Notes: generated from the letters alone by a model not told the origin. Shown: positions 27,350-35,241, counted from the first letter of the stretch. The stretch is DNA of 64,000 nucleotides from Geosporobacter ferrireducens (GCF_001750685.1 NZ_CP017269.1:1715416-1779415), one strand, 5' to 3'. Numbers and translations are program-made.

Positions 27350-27395
27350 AAAAAACAGATTAACCCTAAAGTATATTCGGTTTAATCTGTTTTTT
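27350..27395 (+). terminator. Terminator after the pcp operon
   Basis: Perfect 14-base arms at 27350-27363 and 27382-27395 (AAAAAACAGATTAA and complement), ending in a T-run. Confidence 0.8.
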
Positions 27396-27490
27396 ATAAT
27401 ACTTGAAAAGTTTCGTTAAATTTGTTAATCTCATCATAAACTTTAGAACGCTTATATGCATTTAGATCCTATAAGGGGGAGGAGGAACAT

Positions 27491-28174
27491 ATGTATAATA
27501 ATTTCTTCGATGATAACAGGCAGTCAATTATGAGAGACTTTTTCAGAAATGATCTTGCTAAATTAGGTACTGTAAAAAACTTCAAAAAGAACGAAATCAT
27601 AAACATCAAATCCGAGAACTATGTGGCCATTGTTTTAAAAGGTATTATAACGCAAAGTGTAATCAGCGCAAGAGGACATGAGAAATTATTATATGTATTA
27701 AGATCAGGAGAGATATTCGGAGAAATGTATTTTTTTTGCGGAGGAACAGACTCAATTATTGCAAAGGGAAAAACCAACGGGCAAATGGCCGTTATTGCGG
27801 GAAATCTATTAGATGAAATGTTGAAAACTCATCCTGAAATTTATAGACACTTTATTCACAGCATCACTAGAAAGTTTAGAATTGTAATGCTTCAGCTTAC
27901 CAACTCTGTATTTAACGATGCATTGGGAAAAATTGCAGATGCCCTATTGCGGCTTTATTCTTGTGCAGATCATGATGAGAGCGGCCGTGCCTGTATCAAT
28001 ATAGCACTTACACATCAGGAGCTGGCCAACAATATCGGCTGTTCTAGAATAACGGTTACCCGGTATTTAAATACGCTTTTAGATGAAGGTGTCATTCGGT
28101 ATGAAGACAAGTGTATTGTTATCGATAAGCCGGATATTCTAAAGCTTTATATTGATAAAATTGTAGATGAATAG
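27491..28174 (+). CDS. Crp/Fnr-family transcriptional regulator
   Basis: 227 residues. Cyclic-nucleotide-binding-like jelly roll at residues about 20-125 (LRSGEIFGEMYFF), long dimer helix, then a Crp-type HTH at about 165-215 (THQELANNIGCSRITVTRYL). There is no cysteine cluster of the Fnr type, so the ligand is probably a small molecule or haem-like effector. GGGGGAGGAGG precedes the ATG. It is separated from the pcp operon by a terminator and may stand alone. Confidence 0.88.
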   Translation: MYNNFFDDNRQSIMRDFFRNDLAKLGTVKNFKKNEIINIKSENYVAIVLKGIITQSVISARGHEKLLYVLRSGEIFGEMYFFCGGTDSIIAKGKTNGQMAVIAGNLLDEMLKTHPEIYRHFIHSITRKFRIVMLQLTNSVFNDALGKIADALLRLYSCADHDESGRACINIALTHQELANNIGCSRITVTRYLNTLLDEGVIRYEDKCIVIDKPDILKLYIDKIVDE

Positions 28175-28215
28175 GAAGCGGATTACCTACTTGATAGCCC
28201 CCTGCATTGAATACG

Positions 28216-28248
28216 TTTGAGGATAGTCTGCTGACTATCCCCTTCAAA
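28216..28248. terminator. Hairpin between the Crp-family and hisS-like genes
   Basis: GGATAGTC (28221-28228) pairs with GACTATCC (28233-28240), extended by TTTGA and TCAAA. There is no good U-run, so termination is only possible. It lies between convergent genes. Confidence 0.45.
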
Positions 28249-28315
28249 TCAACTGCTAAACCAGTCAATTTTATTGTGTTGATATAAAAAAGTATCGTTG
28301 CATCCCCATAATAGG

Positions 28316-29596
28316 CTAAAAATTAAACTTCTCAATTTCTGCAATTACCAGTTCTTTTTCAACACCGCTGCTCATATCCTTTATTTTCACACAGCCTTTA
28401 TTTAATTCGTCTTCTCCCAAGATAACAACATAGGGAATCCCTTGCTTGTTTGCATAGTCTAAACTCTTTTTCAGTTTGATGCTTCTTAGCTCGATCTCGA
28501 CTTTAATATCTTTTTTTCTCAAGGCGCATGCTAATCGCAAGGCTTCTACTTGCGTTCCCATGGGAATAATCAACAGATCAACAGGCGATTTTTTCTGAGC
28601 TTCAGCTTTCAGTTCCATTGCTGTATAAATGACATCCAGTCCGAAGGATATTCCAACTGCAGGATATTCCTGCCCGGAATCCAGGAATTTTCCTATAATT
28701 TTATCATAGCGTCCTCCGCTGGCAATGCTTGATTGAATGCATCCATCGGACAAAAAGACTTCAAATACTGTTCCCGTGTATATACCTAAGCCTCGTGCCA
28801 AAAACAGATTGAGCTGCGTCTTCGTCATTAATTCTAGCCCGGACAAATAGGATTGAAGTTCCCGTATCTCCGCAATACCCTCCCGGATATTAACATTCGG
28901 AGAATCTTGAAAATCACTAAGGCTAAAATCTTCATTTAGAAGATCAAATAGCTTTGAAAGCATATCCTCTGTAATGCCTTTCTGCACCAGTTCTTCTTTT
29001 ACTGCATCCTCTCCTATCTTTTCAATTTTATCCATTGTCAAAATCACATCATTTATTAAATCCTTATTTACACCTGCAAATTCTAACAGGCCTGTTAGCA
29101 ACTTTCTATTGTTATACTGGATATATACACCCATACCCAGCCGCCTAAATACTTCAAAGGTCAAACTCATTAGTTCAGCTTCGGCGATAGTATCCTTTAC
29201 TCCTACAACATCCACATCACACTGGACAAATTCTCTCAGCCTTCCTGTTTTCACAGGTCCATCCCGAAATACTTTGCCGATCTCATATCGTTTAAATGGC
29301 AATTGTAATGTTGGATTAGCTCCAATTACTTTGCAAAAGGGGACCGTTAGATCGTATCTTAGGCCCAAATCGCGATTTCCCTGGTCTTTCAACCGGTACA
29401 CCTCTTTGAGTATTTCTGAACCGCCGGCATACTTTGAAGCAAGCAAATCATACTGGCATAGAATGGGTGTTTCTAATGGTCTGTATCCGTAGTTCTGAAA
29501 TACTTCTTCCAGTACGTTTCTAATCTTATTTCTTATCTGCTGTTCTTCCGGCATAAAATCCTTTGTTCCCTTTAGATTTTGTAATAAAGATTCCAT
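28316..29596 (-). CDS. hisS: Histidyl-tRNA synthetase paralogue (clostridial/bacillar HisS1 type)
   Basis: 426 residues, class II synthetase. LKGTKDFMPEE start, motif 2 (KRYEIGKVFRDGP), the histidine-A motif RGLGIYTGTVFE and SGGRYD are present, and a C-terminal anticodon-binding domain (about residues 330-420) distinguishes it from HisZ. In motif 3 the usual GLER is GLDV, so the arginine is missing; I recall the same in Bacillus HisS1-type proteins. Expression is very likely controlled by the His leader peptide and terminator just upstream. Confidence 0.88.
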   Translation of the reverse strand: MESLLQNLKGTKDFMPEEQQIRNKIRNVLEEVFQNYGYRPLETPILCQYDLLASKYAGGSEILKEVYRLKDQGNRDLGLRYDLTVPFCKVIGANPTLQLPFKRYEIGKVFRDGPVKTGRLREFVQCDVDVVGVKDTIAEAELMSLTFEVFRRLGMGVYIQYNNRKLLTGLLEFAGVNKDLINDVILTMDKIEKIGEDAVKEELVQKGITEDMLSKLFDLLNEDFSLSDFQDSPNVNIREGIAEIRELQSYLSGLELMTKTQLNLFLARGLGIYTGTVFEVFLSDGCIQSSIASGGRYDKIIGKFLDSGQEYPAVGISFGLDVIYTAMELKAEAQKKSPVDLLIIPMGTQVEALRLACALRKKDIKVEIELRSIKLKKSLDYANKQGIPYVVILGEDELNKGCVKIKDMSSGVEKELVIAEIEKFNF

Positions 29597-29622
29597 TTTT
29601 CGTTCCTCCTCATCTTTTTTTA

Positions 29623-29659
29623 AATAAAAAAGCCATGCAGGCTTTATACCTGCATGGCT
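29623..29659 (-). terminator. Attenuator terminator in front of the hisS-like gene
   Basis: AGCCATGCAGG and CCTGCATGGCT form an 11-base-pair stem (29631-29659) followed by TTTTTTATT on the minus strand, ending 27 bases before the coding start. It follows a histidine-rich leader peptide, which marks it as the regulated terminator. Confidence 0.85.
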
Positions 29660-29700
29660 ACATGATCTTAATCATTCATTACAGTCACCATCTCAGATAC

Positions 29701-29742
29701 AAGTCCCTATCTTCGTATTCTTAAGCAATACAAATAGGGCTT
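29701..29742 (-). other. Leader-RNA hairpin upstream of the attenuator
   Basis: Arms AAGCCCTATTTGTATT and AATACGAAGATAGGGACTT pair imperfectly around a short loop. In addition the His codons (29780-29792) can pair with GATGGTGA at 29685-29692, so ribosome stalling on His codons would change the folding downstream. Confidence 0.5.
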
Positions 29743-29774
29743 GCATCTTTTATCATTCTAAAAGAAGCATTCCC

Positions 29775-29825
29775 CTACGGATGGTGATGATGAAGTTTTT
29801 TAGCAAAATTATCGATTTCTCTCAT
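29775..29825 (-). CDS. Histidine leader peptide MREIDNFAKKLHHHHP
   Basis: A 16-residue open frame with ATG at 29825 and TAG at 29775. It is preceded by GTGAGGGA at good spacing, contains four consecutive histidine codons and lies about 115 bases before an intrinsic terminator and 180 bases before a HisRS-family gene. This is the classic layout of ribosome-mediated attenuation: with scarce charged tRNA-His, the ribosome stalls on the His codons and the terminator does not form. No T-box features (specifier loop, UGGN motif) were seen. Confidence 0.85.
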   Translation of the reverse strand: MREIDNFAKKLHHHHP

Positions 29826-29848
29826 AAAAAATCCCTCACTTTTGCAAT

Positions 29849-29877
29849 ATTATATCAATAAACGATACATTTGTATA
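29849..29877 (-). promoter_or_regulatory. Promoter of the His leader-hisS transcript
   Basis: TATACA (29872-29877 on the complement), 17-base spacer, TATAAT (29849-29854), placed 24 bases before the leader-peptide ATG. Confidence 0.6.
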
Positions 29878-29981
29878 GGGTAACTTGACATTTCTTAATC
29901 AAATTCAAGTAAGGATTATTTTATAGACTCCCAGTGAGGGTATCTGTTTCAAGATTCTGCGCAAATATATACCTGCCCCTT

Positions 29982-30662
29982 CTATTTTCCTTCTTGATAG
30001 GGTCTCGCATAAAGTTTCTTCTTTGCATTATTTTTCTTCGCCTGACTTTTCCAACCTATATGCCCAACCAAGGTATATAGCCCTATTGGCAACAACTTCC
30101 TTGACATTAATTCAAGTGCTTCTGCCGGAATAGGCGCATCCTTCATCACGGCTTCTGCAGCCATATCGAGGGCTCTGGTTATATTTCTCGTCATACCTCC
30201 CAATTGTTCAATCGCTCTACCGCTTATTGCCCCCCCGCCTCCCATGGCAAGACCTCCAAGCCATTTGAAATGGGTCTCATGTGCAAAGCTTTTACATATT
30301 TTCAATGCCGTATCATTGTGGAAGGTTTCAGGAAACCCACAATTTATAATGGTCATCATAGCTTGTTTTCTATGGATTTGTTTTTTCTTTCTATCCGCAT
30401 CGATCGCTTCCAGTGCCCTGATTACCGGGGATGGCAGACTATCCACATATAAAGGAAACGAAAGGATAAGTATGTCACAATCATTTACCCTATTAAGAAG
30501 TTTTTGTAAATCCGTCTTTAATATGGACAGGATGTGGAGTTCTTCAATGATGAATCCCTTTTGGTATAGGCTATTGAGCAGGTAATTTCCTAATGCGGCT
30601 GAAGTACTGTCTCTTTTTTTAGGGCTTCCTATCAGCAATAAGGCCTTCTTTTGATTTAGCAT
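29982..30662 (-). CDS. Flavodoxin-fold NAD(P)H:FMN oxidoreductase-like protein
   Basis: 226 residues. N-terminal LLIGSPKKRDSTSAALG is a flavin-phosphate-binding loop of the flavodoxin fold, and LILSFPLYVDSLPSP is the second FMN loop. A C-terminal extension with GWKSQAKKNNAKKKL is basic. Overlaps the preceding flavoprotein gene by 7 bases. The pair with a PadR regulator suggests a stress- or drug-responsive reductase system. Substrate unknown. Confidence 0.7.
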   Translation of the reverse strand: MLNQKKALLLIGSPKKRDSTSAALGNYLLNSLYQKGFIIEELHILSILKTDLQKLLNRVNDCDILILSFPLYVDSLPSPVIRALEAIDADRKKKQIHRKQAMMTIINCGFPETFHNDTALKICKSFAHETHFKWLGGLAMGGGGAISGRAIEQLGGMTRNITRALDMAAEAVMKDAPIPAEALELMSRKLLPIGLYTLVGHIGWKSQAKKNNAKKKLYARPYQEGK

Positions 30663-31228
30663 ATGCTCCCCTCCTTAAGCATTAATTGTTCTTCAAGCTG
30701 ATTTTTCATATCACCTTCCACACCTTTATACAGGATTCCTCCGCCATAGGTATTGTACCAGTTTAAAGCATTCCGCTTAATCAGACAATTAAATATTTCT
30801 TCCCGTTCATCGTCTTTCTCTTCCATGACCCCTAACACGGATACCCTTGGATATTTTTCGTATCGCTCTTTGTGGTGTACTTCTCCCTGAACTTTTTTGA
30901 AAAAAGGAAGGAGCAAGGGAATGATCCTATCCATGGCCTTTTTAAGCTCAGAAGAATATCCTCCGTAAGCGATAGGGGTAAGCCAGAGTACAAATTCACT
31001 GTTAATAATCTTTTCTGCAATAATCCGCCCGTAATCATTGATTATACAAATCCCTGGCGTCTTTACCCAGCAGTCAAAACAGCCGATGCATTCACCGATT
31101 TCCTTTTCACGCAGCAAAATTGAGTCTACTTCATATCCTTGCTGAACAAGAATTTCTTCAGCAAACCGGCTTACTGCGACCAACTCTTGATCTTCCTTTA
31201 ATGCTCCATTAAGTATTAATGCTTTCAT
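30656..31228 (-). CDS. NADPH-dependent FMN reductase family protein with Cys motif
   Basis: 190 residues, flavodoxin-like fold. After the N-terminal loop the motif CIGCFDCWVKTPGIC (residues about 47-61) is typical of iron-sulfur flavoprotein and clostridial multimeric flavodoxin-like reductases. The ATG at 31228 is favoured by GGGAG 10 bases upstream; a GTG at 31234 is the alternative. Lies 17 bases after the PadR gene and is presumably regulated by it. Confidence 0.75.
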   Translation of the reverse strand: MKALILNGALKEDQELVAVSRFAEEILVQQGYEVDSILLREKEIGECIGCFDCWVKTPGICIINDYGRIIAEKIINSEFVLWLTPIAYGGYSSELKKAMDRIIPLLLPFFKKVQGEVHHKERYEKYPRVSVLGVMEEKDDEREEIFNCLIKRNALNWYNTYGGGILYKGVEGDMKNQLEEQLMLKEGSIC

Positions 31229-31244
31229 TTTCACTTCACTCCCT

Positions 31245-31757
31245 TTATATCTTTTTTAAATCATTTAAAAACCTTCCGTACCAACCGACCACAAATTTCA
31301 AATGATCTATTCCAAAATAAAGTGTTGAGATTTCAAAACGATCCGCTATATCTTTAATCTTTGTCTCCAGCTTTTCAAGATTTTCTATCTTTTTATGAAT
31401 GTCTTCAATCAAATGCTCGATGTGCCGGATAGCCTTTTCTTTTGGCAGATGTCCATAAAAAAATATTTTAGCTAGAATATCTTCATAGGATTTCATAAAG
31501 TCCATAGGCTCTTCGAGCCATTGAATAAAAACTTCCTTTCCAGTTTCATGAATGGCATATACCTTTTTGTATTTCCCCTTTTCTATTATTTTTGTGGCGG
31601 TGATTAATCCATCCTTCTCTAGTCTATCCAGTGCAGGATAAATACTTCCAAAGCTGGCATTCATAAAATTAGAGGTACTATGGATCATGATTTGCTTTAT
31701 ATCATATCCGGTTAATTCTTTATGCATTAAAAAACCCAGGATCACAAACTTTATCAT
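31245..31757 (-). CDS. PadR-family transcriptional regulator
   Basis: 170 residues: winged helix (residues about 1-78, with LTGYDIKQI and FGSIYPALDRLEKDGLI) and a C-terminal coiled-coil dimerisation domain (KIENLEKLETKIKDI). The ATG at 31757 is chosen for its spacing to GAAAGGATG. First gene of an operon with two flavoproteins. A long perfect palindrome lies directly upstream and is the probable autoregulatory operator. Confidence 0.9.
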   Translation of the reverse strand: MIKFVILGFLMHKELTGYDIKQIMIHSTSNFMNASFGSIYPALDRLEKDGLITATKIIEKGKYKKVYAIHETGKEVFIQWLEEPMDFMKSYEDILAKIFFYGHLPKEKAIRHIEHLIEDIHKKIENLEKLETKIKDIADRFEISTLYFGIDHLKFVVGWYGRFLNDLKKI

Positions 31758-31787
31758 TCTTTTCATCCTTTCAAAATTTAGCAGGTT

Positions 31788-31836
31788 ATATATCTATAAA
31801 ATATATATCGTATCGATATATATTTTATAGATATAT
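31788..31836. promoter_or_regulatory. Perfect inverted repeat, probable PadR operator
   Basis: Two 23-base arms (31788-31810 and 31814-31836) that are perfect reverse complements around a 3-base spacer. Each arm contains alternating TA steps and ATCTATAAAATA. It lies 30 bases upstream of the PadR start. Confidence 0.7.
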
Positions 31837-31924
31837 GTTTCAATTGTCAATATATTTTGCATTTAACATATCTCCCCCGAAGTTTTAACCTGTCACAACA
31901 CATTTCACCTGTGAATGACCGTTC

Positions 31925-32029
31925 TTACGATTTTCTCCAGTAATAAATCGCCAATTGTGTCCGAGCTCTCACCTGCAGTTTTTCCAGTATAACCGACAGC
32001 GTGTTCCGTACTGTTCCCTGTGTAATATA
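31925..32029 (-). pseudogene. Remnant of a LuxR/NarL-type response regulator (3' end)
   Basis: A 35-codon frame reading ITQGTVRNTLSVILEKL followed by QVRARTQLAIYYWRKS and a stop. This is the recognition helix and C-terminal helix of the LuxR/NarL HTH (compare ISEGTVRNYLS). An in-frame stop lies two codons upstream and no start codon or receiver domain remains, so it is a decayed fragment within the 31837-32220 gap. Confidence 0.7.
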
Positions 32030-32150
32030 ATGTTAATGTTATTAATTAATGTTATCTGTTTATTTATGATATTTTTCAAATTGCCTTCTAGCATTTAGCA
32101 GGTAATTTTATGTAAAAAGATAATTATAGAATTAAAAAGTTTTAAACCCA

Positions 32151-32177
32151 TGCAACCATATACAGGCGCCATTCATC
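32151..32177 (+). promoter_or_regulatory. Possible ECF-type autoregulated promoter
   Basis: TGCAACC (32151-32157) and CATC (32174-32177) with 16 bases between AACC and CATC resemble ECF promoters (AAC motif and CGTC-like -10). It lies 44 bases before the ECF sigma gene. Weak evidence. Confidence 0.3.
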
Positions 32178-32220
32178 TAATAGGTGTAATACTTAGCTAA
32201 GTAAAATATAGGAGGCGAAC

Positions 32221-32763
32221 ATGGAACTTGTATCATTTCTCGATCATAGAAAAAAGTCAACCGTCTATAAAGCAAAGAAAGGAGATAAAGAAGCGTTTTT
32301 GTCACTCATCGATGAAAATCGTTTAAACATTTACCGGGTGGCCAGAGGAATTTTGAAAAATGAAGAAGACATTAAAGATGCGATTCAAAATACTATAATC
32401 AAAGCATTTGAAAACATGTGCACTTTAAAAAAAGATGAATATTTTAAAACCTGGTTGATCAGAATTTTGATCAACGAGTGCAACGAAATATTAAGAAAAG
32501 ATAAGAGAAGTGCTTCATTAGAAAAAAATATGGGTGATGTCACTGAAAGATATATCGATAGTTATGAAAATATGGATTTAATCCAGGCGATCAATTCATT
32601 AAGTGAAGAATTGAGAGTAACCATTACATTATTTTATTTTGATGATATTCCGGTTAAAACCATATCGGAAATTTTAGAAACTTCAGAAGGAACTGTCAAG
32701 GCAAGGCTTAGCAGGGCAAGAGCAAAACTTAAAGAAATACTTGGGGAGGATGCATGGTCATGA
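32221..32763 (+). CDS. ECF RNA polymerase sigma factor
   Basis: 180 residues. Sigma region 2 at about 20-85 (AIQNTIIKAFENMCTLKKDEYFKTWLIRILIN) and region 4 at about 120-172 (DDIPVKTISEILETSEGTVKARLSRARAKLK). Similar in layout to the SigV/SigW branch. AGGAGG precedes the ATG. Its last ten bases overlap the anti-sigma gene, so the two are translationally coupled. Confidence 0.92.
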   Translation: MELVSFLDHRKKSTVYKAKKGDKEAFLSLIDENRLNIYRVARGILKNEEDIKDAIQNTIIKAFENMCTLKKDEYFKTWLIRILINECNEILRKDKRSASLEKNMGDVTERYIDSYENMDLIQAINSLSEELRVTITLFYFDDIPVKTISEILETSEGTVKARLSRARAKLKEILGEDAWS

Positions 32764-33662
32764 TGAATAATGATGAGTTATTTGATATTACGATGAAAGA
32801 AAAATTCAAAAAGGAAGTGCAAAAGATCCCAGAAAATATTAACGAAGAATTTGAAAATGTTTTAACGCTTATTGGGGTCAAGGAGGATGAAAATATGAAG
32901 AGATTAAACAAAAGGAAACGCGTCGGCGCCATAGCTGCATCCATATTGTGTTTATTATGTGCATCCACGTTTATTATGCAAACAGCTTTCGCGCAAGAGA
33001 TAGTAAATCAGATTATTAGAAGTTTATCCTTGAAAAATATCACCATATTTGAAAACAAAGATTATAAATGGCAGGATAAGGATATCCCTGAAGCAGCAAA
33101 AGGAAAAGTATTTGATAAAAACAAAAATGTAATCGGAAAAATTACGTTGGCAAATAAAGATGAAATGTATAATGTCCATGGAGAAAAAGTTTTGGATGTA
33201 GAACCTGACGGAACTTTGGTAACAGAAGCATTACAACAGCAAAACATGGAAAAAAACCGTCAAGAACATGAATCGGAAACGCTCATAATCCATGATTCCG
33301 GAAAATTGAATGGGTATACCTGCTTCGATATAAAACTGCCGGCTTATTTACCGGAAGGCTTTGAATTTTATAGCGCTGAATTTTATAAGGATGATAAGGG
33401 AGGGGTTTATGATAAAGGATGTAGTTTATACTTCATGAACAACAAGACAGAAGATAGCATATTTATAGCCCAAACCTATGTATGTGAAGAAACCGCCGGG
33501 GAAACATCCTTTGACAATATTGAAAAGGTAAAGGTTAATGGCGCCGACGCTATTTTAGGTGATGAGGGAATCGTTTGGGAATACAATGGTATACGTTACT
33601 TAATGTATACTTATAATCTCGGAAGAACTGAAAGTATAAAAATTGCGAAATCCATTCGATGA
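32754..33662 (+). CDS. Membrane-anchored anti-sigma factor with extracytoplasmic domain
   Basis: 302 residues. A cytoplasmic N-terminus (about 1-55) contains the sigma-binding helix region, one membrane segment follows (about 58-80, GAIAASILCLLCASTFIMQTA), and the rest is extracytoplasmic with a DUF4367-like domain near the C-terminus (SGKLNGYTCFDIKLPAYLPEGFEF). Overlap with the sigma gene and this topology define the role. The signal sensed is unknown. Confidence 0.85.
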   Translation: MVMMNNDELFDITMKEKFKKEVQKIPENINEEFENVLTLIGVKEDENMKRLNKRKRVGAIAASILCLLCASTFIMQTAFAQEIVNQIIRSLSLKNITIFENKDYKWQDKDIPEAAKGKVFDKNKNVIGKITLANKDEMYNVHGEKVLDVEPDGTLVTEALQQQNMEKNRQEHESETLIIHDSGKLNGYTCFDIKLPAYLPEGFEFYSAEFYKDDKGGVYDKGCSLYFMNNKTEDSIFIAQTYVCEETAGETSFDNIEKVKVNGADAILGDEGIVWEYNGIRYLMYTYNLGRTESIKIAKSIR

Positions 33663-33692
33663 GATTTCATCCAACTGAATATTACTGCATGC

Positions 33693-33720
33693 AAACCCCT
33701 TGGTATCCGCCAAGGGGTTT
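33693..33720 (+). terminator. Terminator after the sigma/anti-sigma operon
   Basis: Perfect 11-base arms AAACCCCTTGG (33693-33703) and CCAAGGGGTTT (33710-33720), then GTTATTCT. Confidence 0.8.
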
Positions 33721-33770
33721 GTTATTCTCTAAATTTATTTTAGGGATTAATTGATATCTAATTATAGATT

Positions 33771-33896
33771 TGTGACTGAGAATCCTTATTTATGCCCGTT
33801 ATTTTCCTGATTTCAACAGATAGAAGAGTCACTGCTAGCAGTGCTGAAAATATAGCCGGCAGACACAAGGGCTGCCCCTACGAAAATCGGATAGTG
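33771..33896. repeat. MITE-like interspersed repeat, copy B (truncated right end)
   Basis: Starts TGTGACTGAGAATCCTTATT, matching the left end of copy A at 27183, and shares the core GGCAGACACAAGG followed by CTGCCCCTACGAAAATC. Between these it differs and holds its own palindrome CACTGCTAGCAGTG (33830-33843). The right inverted end is missing. Confidence 0.55.
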
Positions 33897-33908
33897 TATT
33901 GCCATGAA

Positions 33909-34298
33909 TTAATAATGCCTGTTTAAAATCTGGAATCCTCCTAAATATCCGACCAAACCTGCAAGCAATTCAACAATTGTTCTCATAGACACCTTGCCGT
34001 CAAAAATGATTTCTTTTGTATAAAACCAAAGAATCGCACCCAGCATTAAATAAAATCCGATACTGACAGCACGATACGTAATCATCTGCAGCCGTTCGTC
34101 CAGCTTTTGCGTACTGGATTTAATCCGCTTAATCTTAACTGCCAATGCCAATGCTAAAACCAATAACAAACCGATTGATTTGCTCCAGCTTTCTAGTGTA
34201 CCTCCATACAATAGATTGCTTATGATAATGATCATCCCAAAGGCTCCAATAAACAAATAATTGGTGAGTACTAATTCCTTTACAAATGATTTATTCAT
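33909..34298 (-). CDS. Small integral membrane protein (DUF2178-like)
   Basis: 129 residues with four membrane segments and a charged central loop (KIKRIKSSTQKLDERLQMI). It has the look of the small membrane proteins that are regularly paired with a short XRE regulator in Firmicutes; the family name is tentative. The ATG at 34298 overlaps the XRE stop region by 8 bases, so the two are coupled. Function unknown. Confidence 0.65.
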   Translation of the reverse strand: MNKSFVKELVLTNYLFIGAFGMIIIISNLLYGGTLESWSKSIGLLLVLALALAVKIKRIKSSTQKLDERLQMITYRAVSIGFYLMLGAILWFYTKEIIFDGKVSMRTIVELLAGLVGYLGGFQILNRHY

Positions 34299-34509
34299 GC
34301 TCAATCTCTCCTTTCACCTCCGAAAAATCAAAAACATCTTCAATCAGCCTATCAAAAGCCGATGCGATCTTAAACGCCAGAATCAATGAAGGATTGTACC
34401 GATCAGCTTCAATAGAGATGATTGTTTGCCTGGAAACACCTAATTTCTTAGCCAATTGCTCTTGCGTCATATTCGCCTTCTCTCGAAATTCTTTTACTTT
34501 ATTTCGCAA
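34291..34509 (-). CDS. Short XRE-family regulator
   Basis: 72 residues, nearly all a lambda-repressor-like HTH (NMTQEQLAKKLGVSRQTIISIEADRYNPS). Start is a TTG with GGGAGG 9 bases upstream; the nearby ATG is out of frame and stops after five codons. Upstream repeats of GTAAA/TTTAC are a likely operator. Probably a repressor of itself and the coupled membrane protein. Confidence 0.88.
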   Translation of the reverse strand: MRNKVKEFREKANMTQEQLAKKLGVSRQTIISIEADRYNPSLILAFKIASAFDRLIEDVFDFSEVKGEIEHE

Positions 34510-34550
34510 TATGCATTACCTCCCTTTAAGGCAAGTTAAGATTTGCATTT

Positions 34551-34566
34551 GTAAAGTTTACTTTAC
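34551..34566. promoter_or_regulatory. Candidate XRE operator
   Basis: GTAAAGTTTACTTTAC, with perfect half sites GTAAAG/CTTTAC around 4 bases. Further TTTTAC/TTTACA half sites lie at about 34577-34583 and 34610-34616. Confidence 0.45.
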
Positions 34567-34676
34567 GTTAAGTTTATTTTACATCGCTATTCAAATAATG
34601 TCAAGTCTATTTTACATTTGTCATTTAAACAATAAGATACCCAGCTATTACCCCCAGAATAAAAAATTTGAAAGAC

Positions 34677-34714
34677 AAAGGGCATGACTTCTCTTGCTGG
34701 AAGTCATGCCCTTT
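34677..34714 (-). terminator. Terminator after the flavodoxin gene
   Basis: Perfect 15-base arms AAAGGGCATGACTTC (34677-34691) and complement (34700-34714), 45 bases after the flavodoxin stop. Confidence 0.8.
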
Positions 34715-34758
34715 ACTTTACTCTGTGCTTAACAGCTAAAATGCTTACATATGTATGA

Positions 34759-35181
34759 TTACAGGAGTCTCGCTCCAAGTTTTTTGCAAGCATCCAAATT
34801 CTGATCTGCCGGTTCTAAATTTACAATTAAGCCCTCCGCGATCAGATTTGCTCCATAACCCTTCATTCTTTCTTCCCAATCTCTCATCCATTCACCATCT
34901 CCCCAATCATAAGAACCGAAAAGGACTAATGGTTTACCAGTTACTACTTTTTCTAAGGACTGTACAAAGGGTTCCATTTCGCTTTCTTCCAGAACTTCTG
35001 CCCCCATAGAAGGACAACCTAAAGCAACCCCATCAGCATTCATCACATCTTCTACGGAGGCTTTGTCTACACTTAATAGTTTCACCTCGTTATTATCTCC
35101 TTGTGCGCCCTCTGCAACAGCTTTTGCCATCATCTCTGTATTCCCGGTACCGCTCCAGTAAATCACTGCTATCTTTTTCAA
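34759..35181 (-). CDS. Flavodoxin
   Basis: 140 residues, flavodoxin length. FMN phosphate loop WSGTGNTEMMA, second loop GCPSMGAEVLEE and third loop FGSYDWGDGEWM are characteristic. Start is taken as the TTG at 35181: the upstream in-frame ATG (35199) is part of the sequence that forms the AAGGAGG ribosome binding site. Lies 60 bases after a cysteine-rich small gene that has a Fur-like site upstream, so it is probably induced by iron limitation as a ferredoxin substitute. Confidence 0.92.
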   Translation of the reverse strand: MKKIAVIYWSGTGNTEMMAKAVAEGAQGDNNEVKLLSVDKASVEDVMNADGVALGCPSMGAEVLEESEMEPFVQSLEKVVTGKPLVLFGSYDWGDGEWMRDWEERMKGYGANLIAEGLIVNLEPADQNLDACKKLGARLL

Positions 35182-35241
35182 ATCAAATACCTCCTTCATA
35201 TTGTTTATAATGATTTAACTACCAACCTTATGTAGATACAA

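Noticed and set aside
28316-29596. ATP phosphoribosyltransferase regulatory subunit HisZ
   Set aside because: An anticodon-binding C-terminal domain and the histidine-A motif are present, which HisZ lacks; no his operon is adjacent.
29597-29880. T-box riboswitch in front of the synthetase gene
   Set aside because: No specifier loop, AG bulge or UGGN antiterminator was found; the leader peptide with His codons explains the terminator.
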